In this document: piece by piece, positions 21,776-33,900 of the stretch
Layout of the letters: each line of letters begins with the position of its first letter
How positions within the stretch are numbered: the stretch's first letter is position 1
Source of the DNA: Bolinopsis microptera
Lineage: Eukaryota; Ctenophora; Tentaculata; Lobata; Bolinopsidae
Assembly (NCBI RefSeq): GCF_026151205.1
Contig: NC_087081.1
Coordinates: 374,001-434,000 of the forward strand
Length of the DNA: 60,000 nucleotides
Direction of reading: 5' to 3'
The notes under the pieces: model-generated
What the model saw: the letters and a program-made list of their open reading frames with translations, nothing else
The model's database searches: none
What the model was told of the DNA's origin: nothing
Position numbers and translations under genes: made by a program

Positions 21776-22546
21776 TGGTTCCATGATCGGGACGCAACCT
21801 TACTTGAATGGTATTTGGAGATATATGATCTCTAGGATAATCTTGGTTTAAGCTTTTTGATGTGTAATTATATATAGATTCGGGTGTAGGAACCAAGGCT
21901 CCTATTTGTTCTTTTAGAGCTCCACATTTGGAAATTATGAATTTGAGTGTACTCAGTGTTATAATAGTTGTTTGGCGTCAGCTAGACTGGCATAAGTGGT
22001 CCGCACCCGACTAACAGCCAGCCCTCTGATTGGGCAGCGTGACTGCTATTCGATAGCTTATTGGCCAGATTGCGTGTCACGTGGTACCCTACAGAACAGA
22101 CGCGTGTGTTCAAGTTAATTTGCAGTAGAAATTCAACTGGGATGTTCGGTTTATTCTTCTTTGGTACTCCCTGTTGGCATTCTTGATCAGCGCTAATCTC
22201 GAGGGTACCAATTACCACCATTATATATTTCTGCTTTCCACTATTTGGCTTTGACTGAGAGGATTCAGAATGACATCAAGACCTAAAAACCTTAGGTTCT
22301 TAACTCGACTCAGGATTGTTGATTTTCTGGTCAATTTCCTGGCTTTTCAACTGGTTGCTGGGGTAATTTCATTGGATCCTCCTGTCCGGGACTCCGGACA
22401 GAAATAATGACAGGTTTGTTACTATGTATTACTGATATAAGAGTCAATTTTGTTTTGAGCCTATACCGTGATCTTCATTACATCTGCTATAGTGATACCC
22501 AGTGTTATAATAGGTAGTATATAAGCTTACTGATTGTTCTACTATA
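21776..22546. other. non-coding stretch
   Basis: No ORF, splice-consistent exon or repeat structure that I can support. Around 22.0-22.2 kb it is slightly richer in CG-containing words, with a tgtcacgtggtaccc segment. Confidence 0.5.
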
Positions 22547-22630
22547 GTAACTAGTAACTAGTAACTAGTAACTAGTAACTAGTAACTAGTAACTAATAAC
22601 TAGTAACAGTAGTAACTAATAACTAGTAAC
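22547..22630 (+). repeat. TAACTAG 7-bp tandem repeat
   Basis: Roughly ten copies of the 7-mer, perfect at first and then interrupted by ataact and cagtag variants. Confidence 0.9.
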
Positions 22631-23297
22631 CAATGACTTTTTAGTTTAATTGGAATCAGTTACTGGTTAATTTTTCTACGAATCTATTCTTGGACTTAAG
22701 TTAAACTATTAATAAAGTGATTCAGCGGCACATGAAGATTGAAGAAGGTTCGAGAAGAGCGTACTAAGAAGTTCCTGGAACGTTGCCAGAAGTCCCCCCA
22801 TGGTACTGAGTTTTCCCACCCGGAGTCTTCCCTGTAATAATGTCATGTTGCAGGTTTGTTACAATCGATCGTAACTTATATAATAATATTCTATTAACTT
22901 ATGTTAAACTTAATATCATAACTTAAGGGAGGGGGGGTCCAACTACATTTTTGTACATGGCCACCAGATTTTTGCCAAATGTACATGTACAAAAATGTAC
23001 AAAAATGTACAAAATATGTTTTTTCCTGTTTGGAAATTCCCTGGATAGATTTACTTGCTGTGGCTATTTTACAATGACAGGTACATCACATGGGAATGTA
23101 TTTGATTACTTTAACACCTCAAAAAAATTGAGAAATTTACAGAATCGATCTCCAAAACCTCTCAGAAGTGATATAATTCAACCAGAACCCCTACTATGCT
23201 ATATATTGTGTTCGTTTTTGTCCGTTCGGTACCCTATATTTTCAAGACGGACAAAAAGTAGAACGGACAAAAAGAGACAAAAAATGTTATGGAAATA

Positions 23298-26165
23298 ACA
23301 TTTAGATGCTTCTCCTCCTTCTCCTCCTCCTCTTCCTAAGTCTTCCTCCTCCTTCTCATCAATCCTCCTTCTCCTCCTAAGTCTTCCTCCTCCTGAGTCC
23401 TCCTCCTCCTAAGTTTTCCTCCTCCTTCTCACCAGTCCTCCTTCTCCTCCTCTTGAGTATTCTGAGTCCTCCTGAGTCCTCATCCTCCTCATCCCCAGTC
23501 CTCCTTCTCATCCTCCTCCTCCTTCTCCTCTTCCTTTTCCTCCTCATCAGTCCTCCTCAGTCCTCTTCATAGTCGTCCTCGGGCAAGTTGATCGTTTAGC
23601 TCCGGACAGTCTATGCACGGTCCATGCAACAACAAAAGAACACTCCATGCACGGTCCCTGCACAATGAACACTTGATGCACACTCCCTGCAGGGTCAGTC
23701 CCTGCACACTCCCTGCACGGTCTATGCACGGTCTATGCACGGTCTATGCACGGTCCCTGCACAGTAACATATGAACACCGGCTACTAGCCAGCTAGTAGC
23801 CACTTTTGTAATAACAGCTCCTCAACTTCACATCGTCCTCGTTCTCGTCCTAAGTCCTCCTCCTCCCCCTCCTCAGTCCTCCTCCTCCTCCTTCTCCTCC
23901 TCCTCAGTCATCCTCCTGCTCCTCCTGCTCCTCCTGCTCCTCCTCCTCCTCCTCCTCAGTCCTCCTCCTCCTCCTCAGTCCTCCCTCAGACCTCCTCCTC
24001 ATCAGTCCTTCCCCAGACCTCCTCCTCCTCCTTCTCCTTCTTATCAGTCCTCCTCCTCAGTCCTCCTCATAGTCGTCCTCCTCCTCGTCCCCGCTCTCGT
24101 CCTCCTCCTCAGTCCTCCTCGTCCTTAGTCCTCATCCTTTTATTCCTCCTCCTCCTCAGTCCTCCTCAGTCCTTCTCCTCCTCAGTCATCCCCCAGTCTT
24201 CCTCCCTCTCCTCAGTCCTCGTTCTCAGTCCTCCTCATAGTCGTCCTCGTTTTCCTCCTCAGTCGTTCTCGTCCTTAGTCCTACTCCTCCTCCTCCTCCT
24301 CCTCCTGAGTCCTCCTCCTGATTCCTCCTCCTCCTCCTTCTCCTCTTCAGTCCTCCTCCTCATCAGTCCTCCCCCAGCCCTCCTCCTCAGTCCTCCCCAA
24401 GTCCTCCTCCTCAGTCTCCTCCCTTCCTCCATCTCCTCCACAGTCTTCCCCCTCCTCAGTCCTCCTCCTCCTCCTCCTCCTCCTACACCTCCTCCTCCTC
24501 CTTCTCCTCTTCAGTCCTCCTCCTCATCAGTCCTCCCCCAGCCCTCCTCCTCAGTCCTCCCCAAGTCCTCCTCCTCAGTCTCCTCCCTTCCTCCATCTCC
24601 TCCACAGTCTTCCCCCTCCTCAGTCCTCCTCCTCCTCCTCCTCAGTCATCCTCCTCCTCCTCCTGCACCTCCTCCTCCTCCTCCTCCTCAGTCCTCTTCC
24701 TCCTCATAGTCGTCCTCGCTCTCGTCCTCCTCCTCAGTCCTCCTCGTCCTTAGTCCTCATCCTTTTACTCCTCCTCCTCAGTCCTCCTCAGTCCTTCTCC
24801 TCCTCAGTCATCCCCCAGTCCTCCTCCCTCTCCTCAGTCCTCCTCATAGTCGTCCTCCTCGTCCTCGTCCTCGTCTTCCTCCTCAGTCCTCCTCGTCCTC
24901 AGTCCTCCTCGTCCTCATCGTCCTCAGTCCTCCTCGTCCTCAGTCCTCCTCGTCATCAGTCTTTCTCGTCCTTAGTCCTCCTCAGTCCTTAGTCCTCCTC
25001 AGTCCTCCTCGTCCTCAGTCCTCGTCCTCCTCTTCAGTCCTCCTCCTCATCAGTCCTCCCCCAGTCCTCCTCATCCTCCTCCTCCCCAGTCCTACTCCTC
25101 ATCCTCCTCCTCATTCTCCTCTTCTTTCTCCTCCACACCAGTCCTCCTCCTCAGTCATCTTCATATTCGTCCTCGTTCTCGTCCTTAGTCCACCTCCTCC
25201 TCCTCCTCAGTCCTTCTCCTCAGTCATCCTCCTCCTTCTCCTCCTCAGTCCTCCTCCTCTTCTTCAGTCCTCCTCCTCATCAGTCCTCCCCCAGTCATCC
25301 TCCTTCTCCTCCTCCTTCCTCAGTCCTCATCTTCCTCCTCAGTCATCCCCAGTCCTCCTCAGTCTCTTCCCCCTCCTCCTTCTCCTCAGTCTCTTCCCCC
25401 TCCTCCTTCTCCTTCTCAGTCCTCCTCCTCCTCAGTCCTTCCCCAGTCCTCCTCCTCCTCCTCCTTCTCCTTCTTATCAGTCCTCCTCCTCAGTCCTCCT
25501 CATAGTCGTCCTTCTCCTCCTCGCTCTCGTCCTCCTCCTCCTCGTTCTCGTCCTCCTCCTCGTCCTCGCTCTCGTCCTCCTCCTCAGTCCTCAGTCCTCC
25601 TCAGTCCTTTTCCTCCTCAGTCATCCCCCAGTCCTCCTCGTCCTCCTCAGTCCTCGTCCTCAGTCCTCCTCATCAGTCCTCGTCCTTAGTCTTTATCCTC
25701 TTACTCCTCCTCCTCCTCAATCCTCCTCCTCTTCAGTCCTCCTCGTCAGTCCTCCCTCAGTCCTCCTCCTCCTCCTCCTCCTCAGTCCTCTTCCTCCTCC
25801 TTCCTCAGTCTTCCTCCTCAGTCCTCCCCCAGTCCTCCTCCTCAGTCTCCTCCCCCCTCCTACTCCTCCTCAGTCCTCCTCCTCCTCAATCCTCCTCCTC
25901 CTCAGTCATCCTCCTCCTCAGCCCTCTTCAGTCCTTCTCCTCCACATCATTCCTCCCCCTCAGTCCTCCCCCTCAGTCCTCTTCATAATCGTCGTCCTCG
26001 TCTTCCTCCTCAGTCCTTAGTCATCCTCCTCAGTCCTCCTCGTCCTTAGTCATCCTCGTCCTCAGTCTTCCTCCTTCTCCTCAATCTTCCTCCGCCTCCT
26101 CCTCCTCCTGAGTCCTCCTCCTCGTCCTTTTTTCCTCATCATCAGTCCTCCTCCTCCTTCTCATT
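23298..26165 (+). repeat. degenerate CTCCTC / CAGTCCTCCTC pyrimidine-rich array
   Basis: About 2.9 kb of CCT triplets punctuated by CAGTCCTCCTC-like words, with some longer internal repeats: the block near 24325-24440 recurs almost unchanged at ~24500-24615. The complementary strand is almost all purine. No coding meaning: the Glu/Arg-rich ORFs on the minus strand are translations of the repeat. Confidence 0.95.
23600..23765 (+). repeat. degenerate ~11-bp repeat (tctatgcacgg / tccctgcacac)
   Basis: About a dozen diverged copies of an 11-12-bp unit built on TGCACGGTC, inside the pyrimidine array and interrupting its strand bias. Confidence 0.75.
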
Positions 26166-27162
26166 AGTTTACACAATTTATTGTTACTAAAATGTTTTTG
26201 AACGCATTTGATTCTGTAACATGTTGACATGTTACTGTTACTGACGCAAAATGTGCTCAAGAATTTTTGTGTCTAACAGAATTTTACTCTCCAGTACTAT
26301 GGAAAAGTTGTTACACGTTATTTAATAAATAAAGTGATTTTCATCCCTTTTAATGTTATTAAAAATTGTGTAGACTATTCTTTGTATCTAACTGAGGATT
26401 GAAAGTTTGAGGACCATGGTCATTAACCGTGCTACCTATTTCTGCAGATAGCCTGTTACAAACTGTGGAGACAATTTAAATCAAAAGTTACTAAAGCGTT
26501 CGCTATTTTTTACAATTGTAATTTTACCAACTGCAACCGTACCTCTTTCAATTGTGGAAAAAGGGTGTGATTTCGGAAAATGCCCCACTCGTGAAAAAGT
26601 GTACCCGAGTCAATTGTGTTATTTAGGGTCATATAAGGCGGATTAGATTGAGAAACTTAGCGCCAGTCCCAAGGTGAGCAGGACTTTTGCCTGGTCCAGG
26701 ATTAAGTACCTATGTTTACAATCATTGTTGATAAAATGATATATTGTATAAATGTACCTGTTAACATTCAGATGAACTATTATTTTGTACAGTGCAGTGT
26801 TTTACTGAATTTATTGTGTTTTGGTTCACACACATGCCACACACACAGTACTCACACACTAGCATTGTTACCATTTTAAACACGTTTTGGAAATTTTTCA
26901 ATCCGTTTCCAGGGATTTCCGATTTTTTGTACATTTATGTACATGGCCATCAGATTTTTGCCAAATGTACATGTACAAAAATGTACAAAAATGTAGTTGG
27001 ACCCCCCCACTTAAAAAAATTATTGTTCCGGACGGTAGTGATATTGCGGGGTGTAACAAGTTTACAGTTATAACCTCATTTTATTAATAATTGTTTGGTG
27101 TAATAATTGTTTTGTTAAACTGATGATTGTTTGTGTATTTCTCAAACTAACATATTGGTCAG

Positions 27163-27759
27163 GCATGTACGGAGACCTCCCTGCTAGCTCAAGCTCCTAC
27201 AAGGACCTAATCCTTCTGATAGAGAAACTGATAGAACTCCTCAGTCCTCAAGTCTTCCACTGGTAAAGACTGCAATTTGTACGAGCTGGAGCTCTTGTTT
27301 CACCCCAGGGTGGAAAGGTGGTACGCTAGTCCAGACCATGGAACATCAACGTCCTGCTGTTATTCAGAGCACTGATGTGGCTGGATGGAAACCAACCTCT
27401 AAAATTAGACTTGTTCTTCCCGGTACGTGGTGTTTGTGGGAAGAGTGCCGTTAATAAAAATTAATCTTCTTTTCCTGTAGCTTATATATCCTAATATTGA
27501 ACCCGTCTCTGATCCTCTGATCTAATACTGCAGTAATTATAGTGAGTAAGATAGAAGTAGTTAATAAACCTCTCCAAAAACGGTCGACAGGTCGTGGCTA
27601 AGTAATGAACGAACGAGAGCTCATTTTTGTCACGTGACAGCACTACTATAAAATATCCCTTATTAAGTTATTATACATTCCCTACTCTGTGATCACCCTC
27701 CCCCCTCAGATATTCTAGAAGAGGAAGGAGAGAAGGAGGAACCACACAAAGGAATGTAG
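27163..27759 (+). CDS. possible terminal exons of an unidentified host gene
   Basis: Two segments splice cleanly. A frame containing MEHQRPAVIQSTDVAGWK at 27338 runs through KIRLVLP to a donor CG|GTACGT at 27422/27423, and the acceptor ccccctcag at 27709 opens ILEEEGEKEEPHKGM and a stop (27757-27759). The phases agree and no stop intervenes. Upstream, 27163-27262 after ttggtcag encodes MYGDLPASSSSYKDLILL, which looks exon-like with a GTAAAG donor, but no acceptor in correct phase joins it to the next segment. I do not recognise the protein. It may be the 3' end of a gene, a gene fragment or chance. Confidence 0.3.
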
Positions 27760-28788
27760 AACGTGTCAGGAGGAGACCTCATCACCCAAATGTACACCGC
27801 CTCCGGGCAACTACTGGACCTCACCTACCGGTCTGGCCGGCTCTATCATACCTCACCTACCGGGCTAATACACGGGTCTTCATAGTGATATGACTGTGAT
27901 TTCGAATAAACTGATATTTACTGACATTTTTGGTCAGGTTCATGGTTAGGACATTGGACAGTTGTTATTTTTTACTTAGTTTGGTAATGTTATAATATTC
28001 TTGATGTCAACTGTTTTATAGCGTAAATATTCTGTTATTCTAACAGCACCGTCATAAAAGTGTTTTAATCCTTCGAACATATGTAGCTGATAAAATAACA
28101 TGTTGTAAAATTATTGAAATGTGATGTGCTCTGGTATCCGTATATAATATATCGACTATATATGGTAGAATCTACAAAATTAGAATCTAGATAGATAAGA
28201 ATCTGGTAGAATGTAGAATGTGGATCTATTTAACAGTTGGAGCTGAGGCACGTTTAAGAGTCAAATCGATTTCAATTTCAATTGCCCTTTCAGAAATCTC
28301 ACCGTTGATAAACAGAGCTACAAATCTAAACAATTGTGAGATTTATCCTTGGCCGTGTGACAACTTGAAATAGTGGTATCTGTTCGCGATGCAAAACTGA
28401 AAACAATTCGATATTGTTTTATTATACTGCTTATATTTTACCCTTGACCAACAAGATCTATAAAACCTTAAATGAATTAAAACTTGCAGGAATAATTTTA
28501 TTGCATATTATTGATAATTCGTGAATTTATGCAACCTACAGTACCTAAAATTCAATTAGCTAATTACCGGCCATGCGTTGCATAAACCATATTATGGCCC
28601 ATTCGGCCATTTCGGTCACAAATCGGAGCTTAAATTGAGTTTATTGCACGCGCGGTGGACAAATTGTGTGAAAACAACTGTGCTGTCACAAATAATGCGC
28701 GTTATAGAGGTGACCAATGAAATCACGGCATTAAAAACACGTGATAGCGCGCTGGCGAGTGAATTAGTAAAATCGGACGAGCAATGTT
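27760..28788. other. non-coding stretch
   Basis: Contains an AATAAA at 27905-27910 that could serve the exon candidate just upstream, then AT-rich sequence without ORFs or clear repeats. At 28.64-28.77 kb it becomes richer in CG and resembles 17.79-17.90 kb. Confidence 0.45.
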
Positions 28789-29112
28789 CAAGTGTTGGAG
28801 CGGGCAAGAATAAACCCGGTTATAACCTACATCAGTGCCAACCGTCTTCGCTGGTTTGGACATGTTTCTAGAATGCCGGACACCAGGCTACCAAAGTATC
28901 TATTTGATTGGACACCTGCTCACGGCCGAAGATCACGTGGGCGGCCAAGAAAGAATTGGCGAACCTGTGTCCTAGAAGACTCAGTAACATTCACAGGAGA
29001 TCCAGACATTGTATTTGATAAGGTCCGAGAGTTGGCTGGAAACCGAAAGCACTGGAGAGAGATGATACGACATAAGCGGCAATTCCTTGGTGCAGGCCAC
29101 TCGAATGATTGA
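28789..29112 (+). pseudogene. LINE ORF2 C-terminal fragment (RTE-like)
   Basis: The frame LERARINPVITYISANRL then RWFGHVSRMPDTRLPKYLFD, then GRRSRGRPRKNWRTCVLED and HWREMIRHKRQFL to a stop matches the conserved tail of RTE-type LINE proteins. It is 5'-truncated: nothing upstream encodes RT. It is the kind of tail the 15-17.7 kb copy lacks, but I cannot show the two came from one element. Confidence 0.75.
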
Positions 29113-29627
29113 GGAGACCTTATCAAGTATCAAATAAGTAAGTATTTTCGAACGCTGATTCCGAATCACCCCCCATGACATAAGGTTACAATGCTCCCCT
29201 GACGAGATATTGGCGAAAAACTGTCTCGATCACGTGATATGACCGTATAAGGAAGTTAGTCTAATTTCTCGTTAGGGTTAGGGTTTCAGCATATGCTTTT
29301 GTTAAGGATTGGGTTAGGGTTAGGGTTAGGGTTGGGATCAGATTAAAGGGTTATGGTTTCGAATAGTCGTTCAGGACCAGCTAGAGAACGGGTTGAAAAA
29401 GTCACGTGACAGTCGAGTGTAGAGTGATTAATCATCATCCGTAGTTGTAGGTTTACATGCAACCTACCAGGACGCGTTCGCATAGCCATGTGTATACACT
29501 ATACGCGTAGTGCGGTCGCGCGCTACTGCAAGCGAGAGGGTTCTGGTTAGAGCAACAGGACGCGCGCCGAGTTGGATAAAATATATGGAACAGATATTTT
29601 ACGAGTATTACCCGTTAATTGAGTAGT
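29113..29627. other. non-coding stretch with telomere-like repeats
   Basis: Apart from the TTAGGG runs listed separately, this has no ORF. It becomes CG-rich towards 29.47-29.57 kb. Confidence 0.5.
29271..29336 (+). repeat. interstitial TTAGGG telomere-like repeats
   Basis: Two short runs (29271-29286 and 29311-29336) of GTTAGG/GGGTTA repeats, the vertebrate-type metazoan telomere motif, separated by unrelated sequence. Confidence 0.85.
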
Positions 29628-30088
29628 TGGAGGACTTCGCCGCTTCGACGCGCCGCGCGAACTAGCATTCTTGCTTCGCATCGTTGCTCTGCATTGTTGC
29701 TCTGCTTCGCAGAGCAACGATCTCGACGGATTGACATCGTCAATCAAATTGAGTAGTCGCTATGTTACACCGGTCTGGTCCAACTCCTTTGGCATTGTAT
29801 CACGTTGCGACCCCCCACGGTCGTTTCACTATGGTGACGATACAGGGTAAGCCGCGCACATCGTGCGCGGCGGGTCATACAACGTATGACAACTTTGGCA
29901 CCATTAAGCGTTTAATGTGGTTTGCAAAGTTGACGATTGTGGAGATGTGTTGGTTGTCGAATATGTCATTGACAGATAGGTAGTTGGTTGACGATATCAA
30001 CCCATCGAGATCGTTGCTTTGCGACGATCGACGTGCGAAGCAAGAATGCTTGTTTGCGCGGCGCGTCGAAGCGGCGAAGTCCTCCAAG
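29628..30088. repeat. long inverted repeat made of LINE fragments
   Basis: Left arm 29628-29753 and right arm 29975-30088 are near-complementary (ttggaggacttcgccgcttc at each outer end); the left arm carries an extra ~25-bp piece. The spacer is about 220 bp. The right arm is the coding region of the minus-strand LINE tail listed next, so this is two copies of one LINE segment in opposite orientation. Confidence 0.8.
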
Positions 30089-30295
30089 ATAGGTAGTATA
30101 GTCCCGGAAATATTGACCTCTTATTTGGGCAATAGCCGGGCACTGTCCGAGAAAGTGTGAGACAGTCTCCTCTTCGTCGCTGCATTGAGGACAAGCACTC
30201 ATGTGTCTGATTTGCGAATATGAATGGTGTGTAGGTGTGTACTCGTTTAGTAGGTAGGAATTTTGATCATAAATTGCAGATGCCAAATGACTCAA
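29966..30295 (-). pseudogene. LINE ORF2 C-terminal tail with CCHC-like cluster
   Basis: The 109-codon minus frame contains CPQC-x9-H-x4-C (MSACPQCSDEEETVSHFLGQ, then CP), the cysteine-histidine cluster found near the end of I/Jockey-type LINE ORF2 proteins, after which RRFDAPRKQAFLL continues into the inverted repeat. There is no RT or RNase H upstream. It is a small remnant. Confidence 0.6.
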
Positions 30296-30597
30296 ATAGC
30301 TTTTTAAAGTGCTGAGAAAGGACTAATCTTTCATATTTAAAAAATAACTTTTTTTTTTCTTTTCTTTAAGGTAACCAAATTCATAAACTAATCGCTGCCG
30401 ATGAACACATCGTTTTTAGACGTACCAGTACAATACAGTAAAATTCTATTAACTTGGCGATTGAACGGCCAATTCATAGTCAACTTTGTTAATATTTTTC
30501 TTTTGGCTCCCAACGTTTGGATTACGATTTTTATGTTAAGGAGTTTACCAAACCTCTTTTTGCAAAACATGAATTACTGTAGAGAACCTGTATAGAC
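30296..30597. other. AT-rich non-coding gap
   Basis: Low-complexity T-rich sequence near 30340-30370. No credible gene. Confidence 0.5.
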
Positions 30598-30933
30598 TTT
30601 TTTTTTATTGAAATCTTTCAAATCAGTCAATTACATACAAGTTTACACAATGAATTAGTTAAATATAATATTGTCCTCTAAGCATGGATTGTCAAAGTTG
30701 AAATTGTCTCGGACAAAATGTATGTAACCAAAGGACCTGAGGGTCACCAAAACACAGATATTGAGTGCAAATGCAGCTCCTGCACAAGCATGGGCCCTTA
30801 TAAAATTGTAATAAGTTACTTTAAACAAAATCACACACCCATTCAATCAATTCATAAAATATTGTGCTGTGAGATGAAATTGAGAAATATGTGAATGCAG
30901 ACAGCAAGAATAGATAATCTTGAATAAACTATT

Positions 30934-33900
30934 TTACGGATTTGTTTCTATTGAATAGTCAAGTTCAGAGTCCGAATCCACCGGGATAATTTTCCCCCAC
31001 ATGTAAGTGGAAAGTTTACTTTTAAAATCAGTGATACTCTCTATCTCACGGATATCTAGAGGAATGTGATTCCACTTAGTGTGGGTCCTATAGAAGAAAT
31101 TCTTGGCAAAAGCGTTGGAGCTTGCTCGAGGTGAGATAGAGCTTACAAAACATAGAGAGTCCATGTGACTATTTCTGAGCCTTGAGTGGCCTTGAAATGG
31201 TTGCAAATATGAGGGTAAAGTGACAGGTATATGTTGCTTCACAATTTTAAAGAAGAAGATGAGATCCAAGAAGTCAAAGCGGTCTTCAATCGGCATAATC
31301 TTCAGCTGTCTGCATTTTTGAATGTATGTGGATGGTGGATAACTCATATACTCCTCGTGAAGAATCCACTTAATAGCACGCTTTTGGAGGCCCTCCAGCT
31401 TGCTTATCTGGGATTTTGTGACTGGTCTCCATATAACCGAGCAATGCTCAAATAGGCTCCTCACTAAAGTGAGATACAGTACTCTACGACGATTTACGTC
31501 TTGGACAAAATAACAATTTCTTCTCGCCATGCCTAATTTTTGGTTTGCCTTAGAAAGGACTTTGGAGCACTGATCTTTCCAATCGAGATTTGATGTCACA
31601 ATTACACCCAGATCCTTTTCATGATCAACATAGTCAAATGTGATTCTTCCCATGGAGTATACAAAGTTAAAGAGTGGTAGGACACTAAGGAGGGAAACTG
31701 TTTCGGATATCCTTCCTGCGACGGTGAGGACCTTACATTTGTCGGGATGAAATCTCATTTTATTAGAAAGTGACCAGTCATGGAGATAATCAATGTCCTT
31801 CTGCAGTCGCAGGATATCAGACTCCGAAACAATCTTACGCCAAATTTTAGTATCATCGGCATACAGTGACAGTTGTGTGCCTGGTGAAATCCCCACTGAT
31901 ATATCATCAATGAACATAATGAACAGCAATGGTCCCAAAATTGACCCTTGAGGTACACCAGACTGGGCGTTTCTCATAGAAGAAAACTTGCCACTTATCA
32001 AGACCTGTTGTTGCCTGTCTCTTAGATAATCAGTGATGAATTTCAGTAGCCTCCCATCAATACCAAATTTGCTCTTTAGCTTAAATAATATAAGATCATG
32101 GTTAACCGAGTCAAATGCTTTGGCAAAATCAAAGTAGACTACATCTGTTCTCATATTTTCATTCAGTGAGAGCGCTAGGCTGTCGCACAGTCCTACAAGA
32201 TTAGTTGCACAAGATCTCTCAGCTCGGAAACCATGCTGTTTGTCATTGATCATGCCATTAGTAAGTGCCAATAACTCATCTCTTATTATGCGTTCAAGAA
32301 CTTTTGTGATTAAGCATGTAAGAGAAATTGGCCTATAATTTGAAACCTCATGTTTATCCCCTTTCTTGAATATTGGTACAATGTGCCCCAGTTTCCACTC
32401 CCTTGGTAGTGTCCCAATGTTGTAGCATGAATGAAAAAGTATTGATATAGGGTATGCGAGCCCAACCGCACAGTTTTTCAAAAGTTTCCCATGGATACCA
32501 TCAGGTCCATAAGCTTTATTAGCATTAATATTGGAAAGGATTTTGCGAACCCTTCTGTGGTCAAATTCAATATCAAAGCGCCAATCATTAGAGTAATCTA
32601 TATCTATGTCATAAGTTGATGCCTCAGAGAACTGCTCGAAGAAAAAGTCATTAAATAGGTTGGCCTGGTCTTCAGGGCAGTTGCGGACAGTGCCTTTGTG
32701 GCTTACAAACTCAGGGATCCGCTGACTAGCTGTCTTCGATTTGACATAGGACCAAAATTTTTTTGTTATTAAAGCACTATCATCAGATTCATTTAATGTT
32801 TCCCTCATTTTTTGAGCAACCACATTTTTGAAATTTTTCCTAGCAAGGGAGAATGCAATTTCAGCTCTATCACTTTTATGCCTTTCTTTATGTAATCTCA
32901 CTTTCTTACGCCATGCATCATAACACTCCGAGTCAAACCATGGATCTTGGCCATCAGTCTTGACAGAGCATTTTTTAACAAATTTATCTGTGACATTAAA
33001 AAGTTTGTCCTTAAATTTTTTCCATCCAATTTCAGGTTCTGTGCCATTGAGCAATGCATCCCAATTCGTGTGTCGGAGTTCATGGTTTAGCCTCTCCCAG
33101 TTCACAGTCTTAAAGTTATAGCACATACGCCTGACTGGCTTCTTCCTACCAACTTTAACGTTGATCTTAAAATTGATGGGGAAGTGGTCAGACTTGCAAG
33201 CACTATCTCTCTCACCTACCATTAGGTCATTAATATTTGACACAGAGTTTGTGAGCAATAGGTCAAGTGTTTTGCCTTTGCAGTGGGTAGGTGTTAACAC
33301 ACATTGTTGAAGGCCTAGATCAACAAAAGATTCAACAAAAGATTGCTCAATAGGACAGGAGCTGGCCAGGGTAGACCAGGAAACTCCGGTCAGGTTAAAA
33401 TCTCCTAGTATGAAGACTTTACTCAGTCCTCTTCTTCTGAGAAGAGTTTTCAAAGACTCAACAATTTTTTCATGATTTGCGGAGCCCAGTGTACCAACAC
33501 GATAACATGTGCATACAACAAACTTAATTCCAGTGGATGTCTTAAATTCCACAGCAAGAATTTCTGCACCATACTTGAGATGAACTTCCTTTGAAGTTAG
33601 ATCAAGGTCTGCTCTCACTGCAATCATGACCCCTCCACCATTCCTCCTAAACCGGGTTGGATTAGAAGGATCTGGTGGATGAGTTTTCTTCGATCTATCA
33701 GAGCGAAATATCTTATATCTGTCAGGGTGCAGAAATTCACTATCAGCAATAGAACTCTTAAACCAGGTTTCGTTAAGTATTGCAATATCTATCTTAGCCT
33801 CATTAAGATAAGTCGACACTTCAAGACATTTAGTGGTATCAATCATTGGATGGGCATTGTTCAGTTCACCAAAAGGGATGAGACCTTGAACATTCTGAAA

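Larger units (their letters stand above)
22927..27010. mobile_element. TTAA-flanked element with terminal inverted repeats and a satellite core
   Basis: Both ends carry GGGGGGGTCCAACTACATTT continuing to ttgtacat, the right end as the exact reverse complement (28 nt exact). TTAA flanks both sides (22923-22926 and 27011-27014), the target duplication used by piggyBac-type elements. The outermost bases differ (GGGA left, GT right). Just inside, a ~50-bp segment (atggccaYcagatttttgcc ...) lies in the same orientation at both ends (22966 and 26943), so it is flipped relative to the outer inverted repeat. The interior is mainly the pyrimidine-rich array at 23298-26165. No transposase was found. 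The piggyBac assignment rests only on TTAA. Confidence 0.6.

Noticed and set aside
21176-21896. Long Gly-Gly-Arg-Glu or Pro-Pro-Ser-Leu repeat ORFs
   Set aside because: They are translations of (CCCT)n in every open frame on both strands. The 4-bp unit gives a 12-bp, 4-residue repeat with no stops, so openness carries no information.
24259-24441. Minus-strand Glu/Arg-rich ORF
   Set aside because: Translation of the pyrimidine-rich array; no complexity beyond the repeat.
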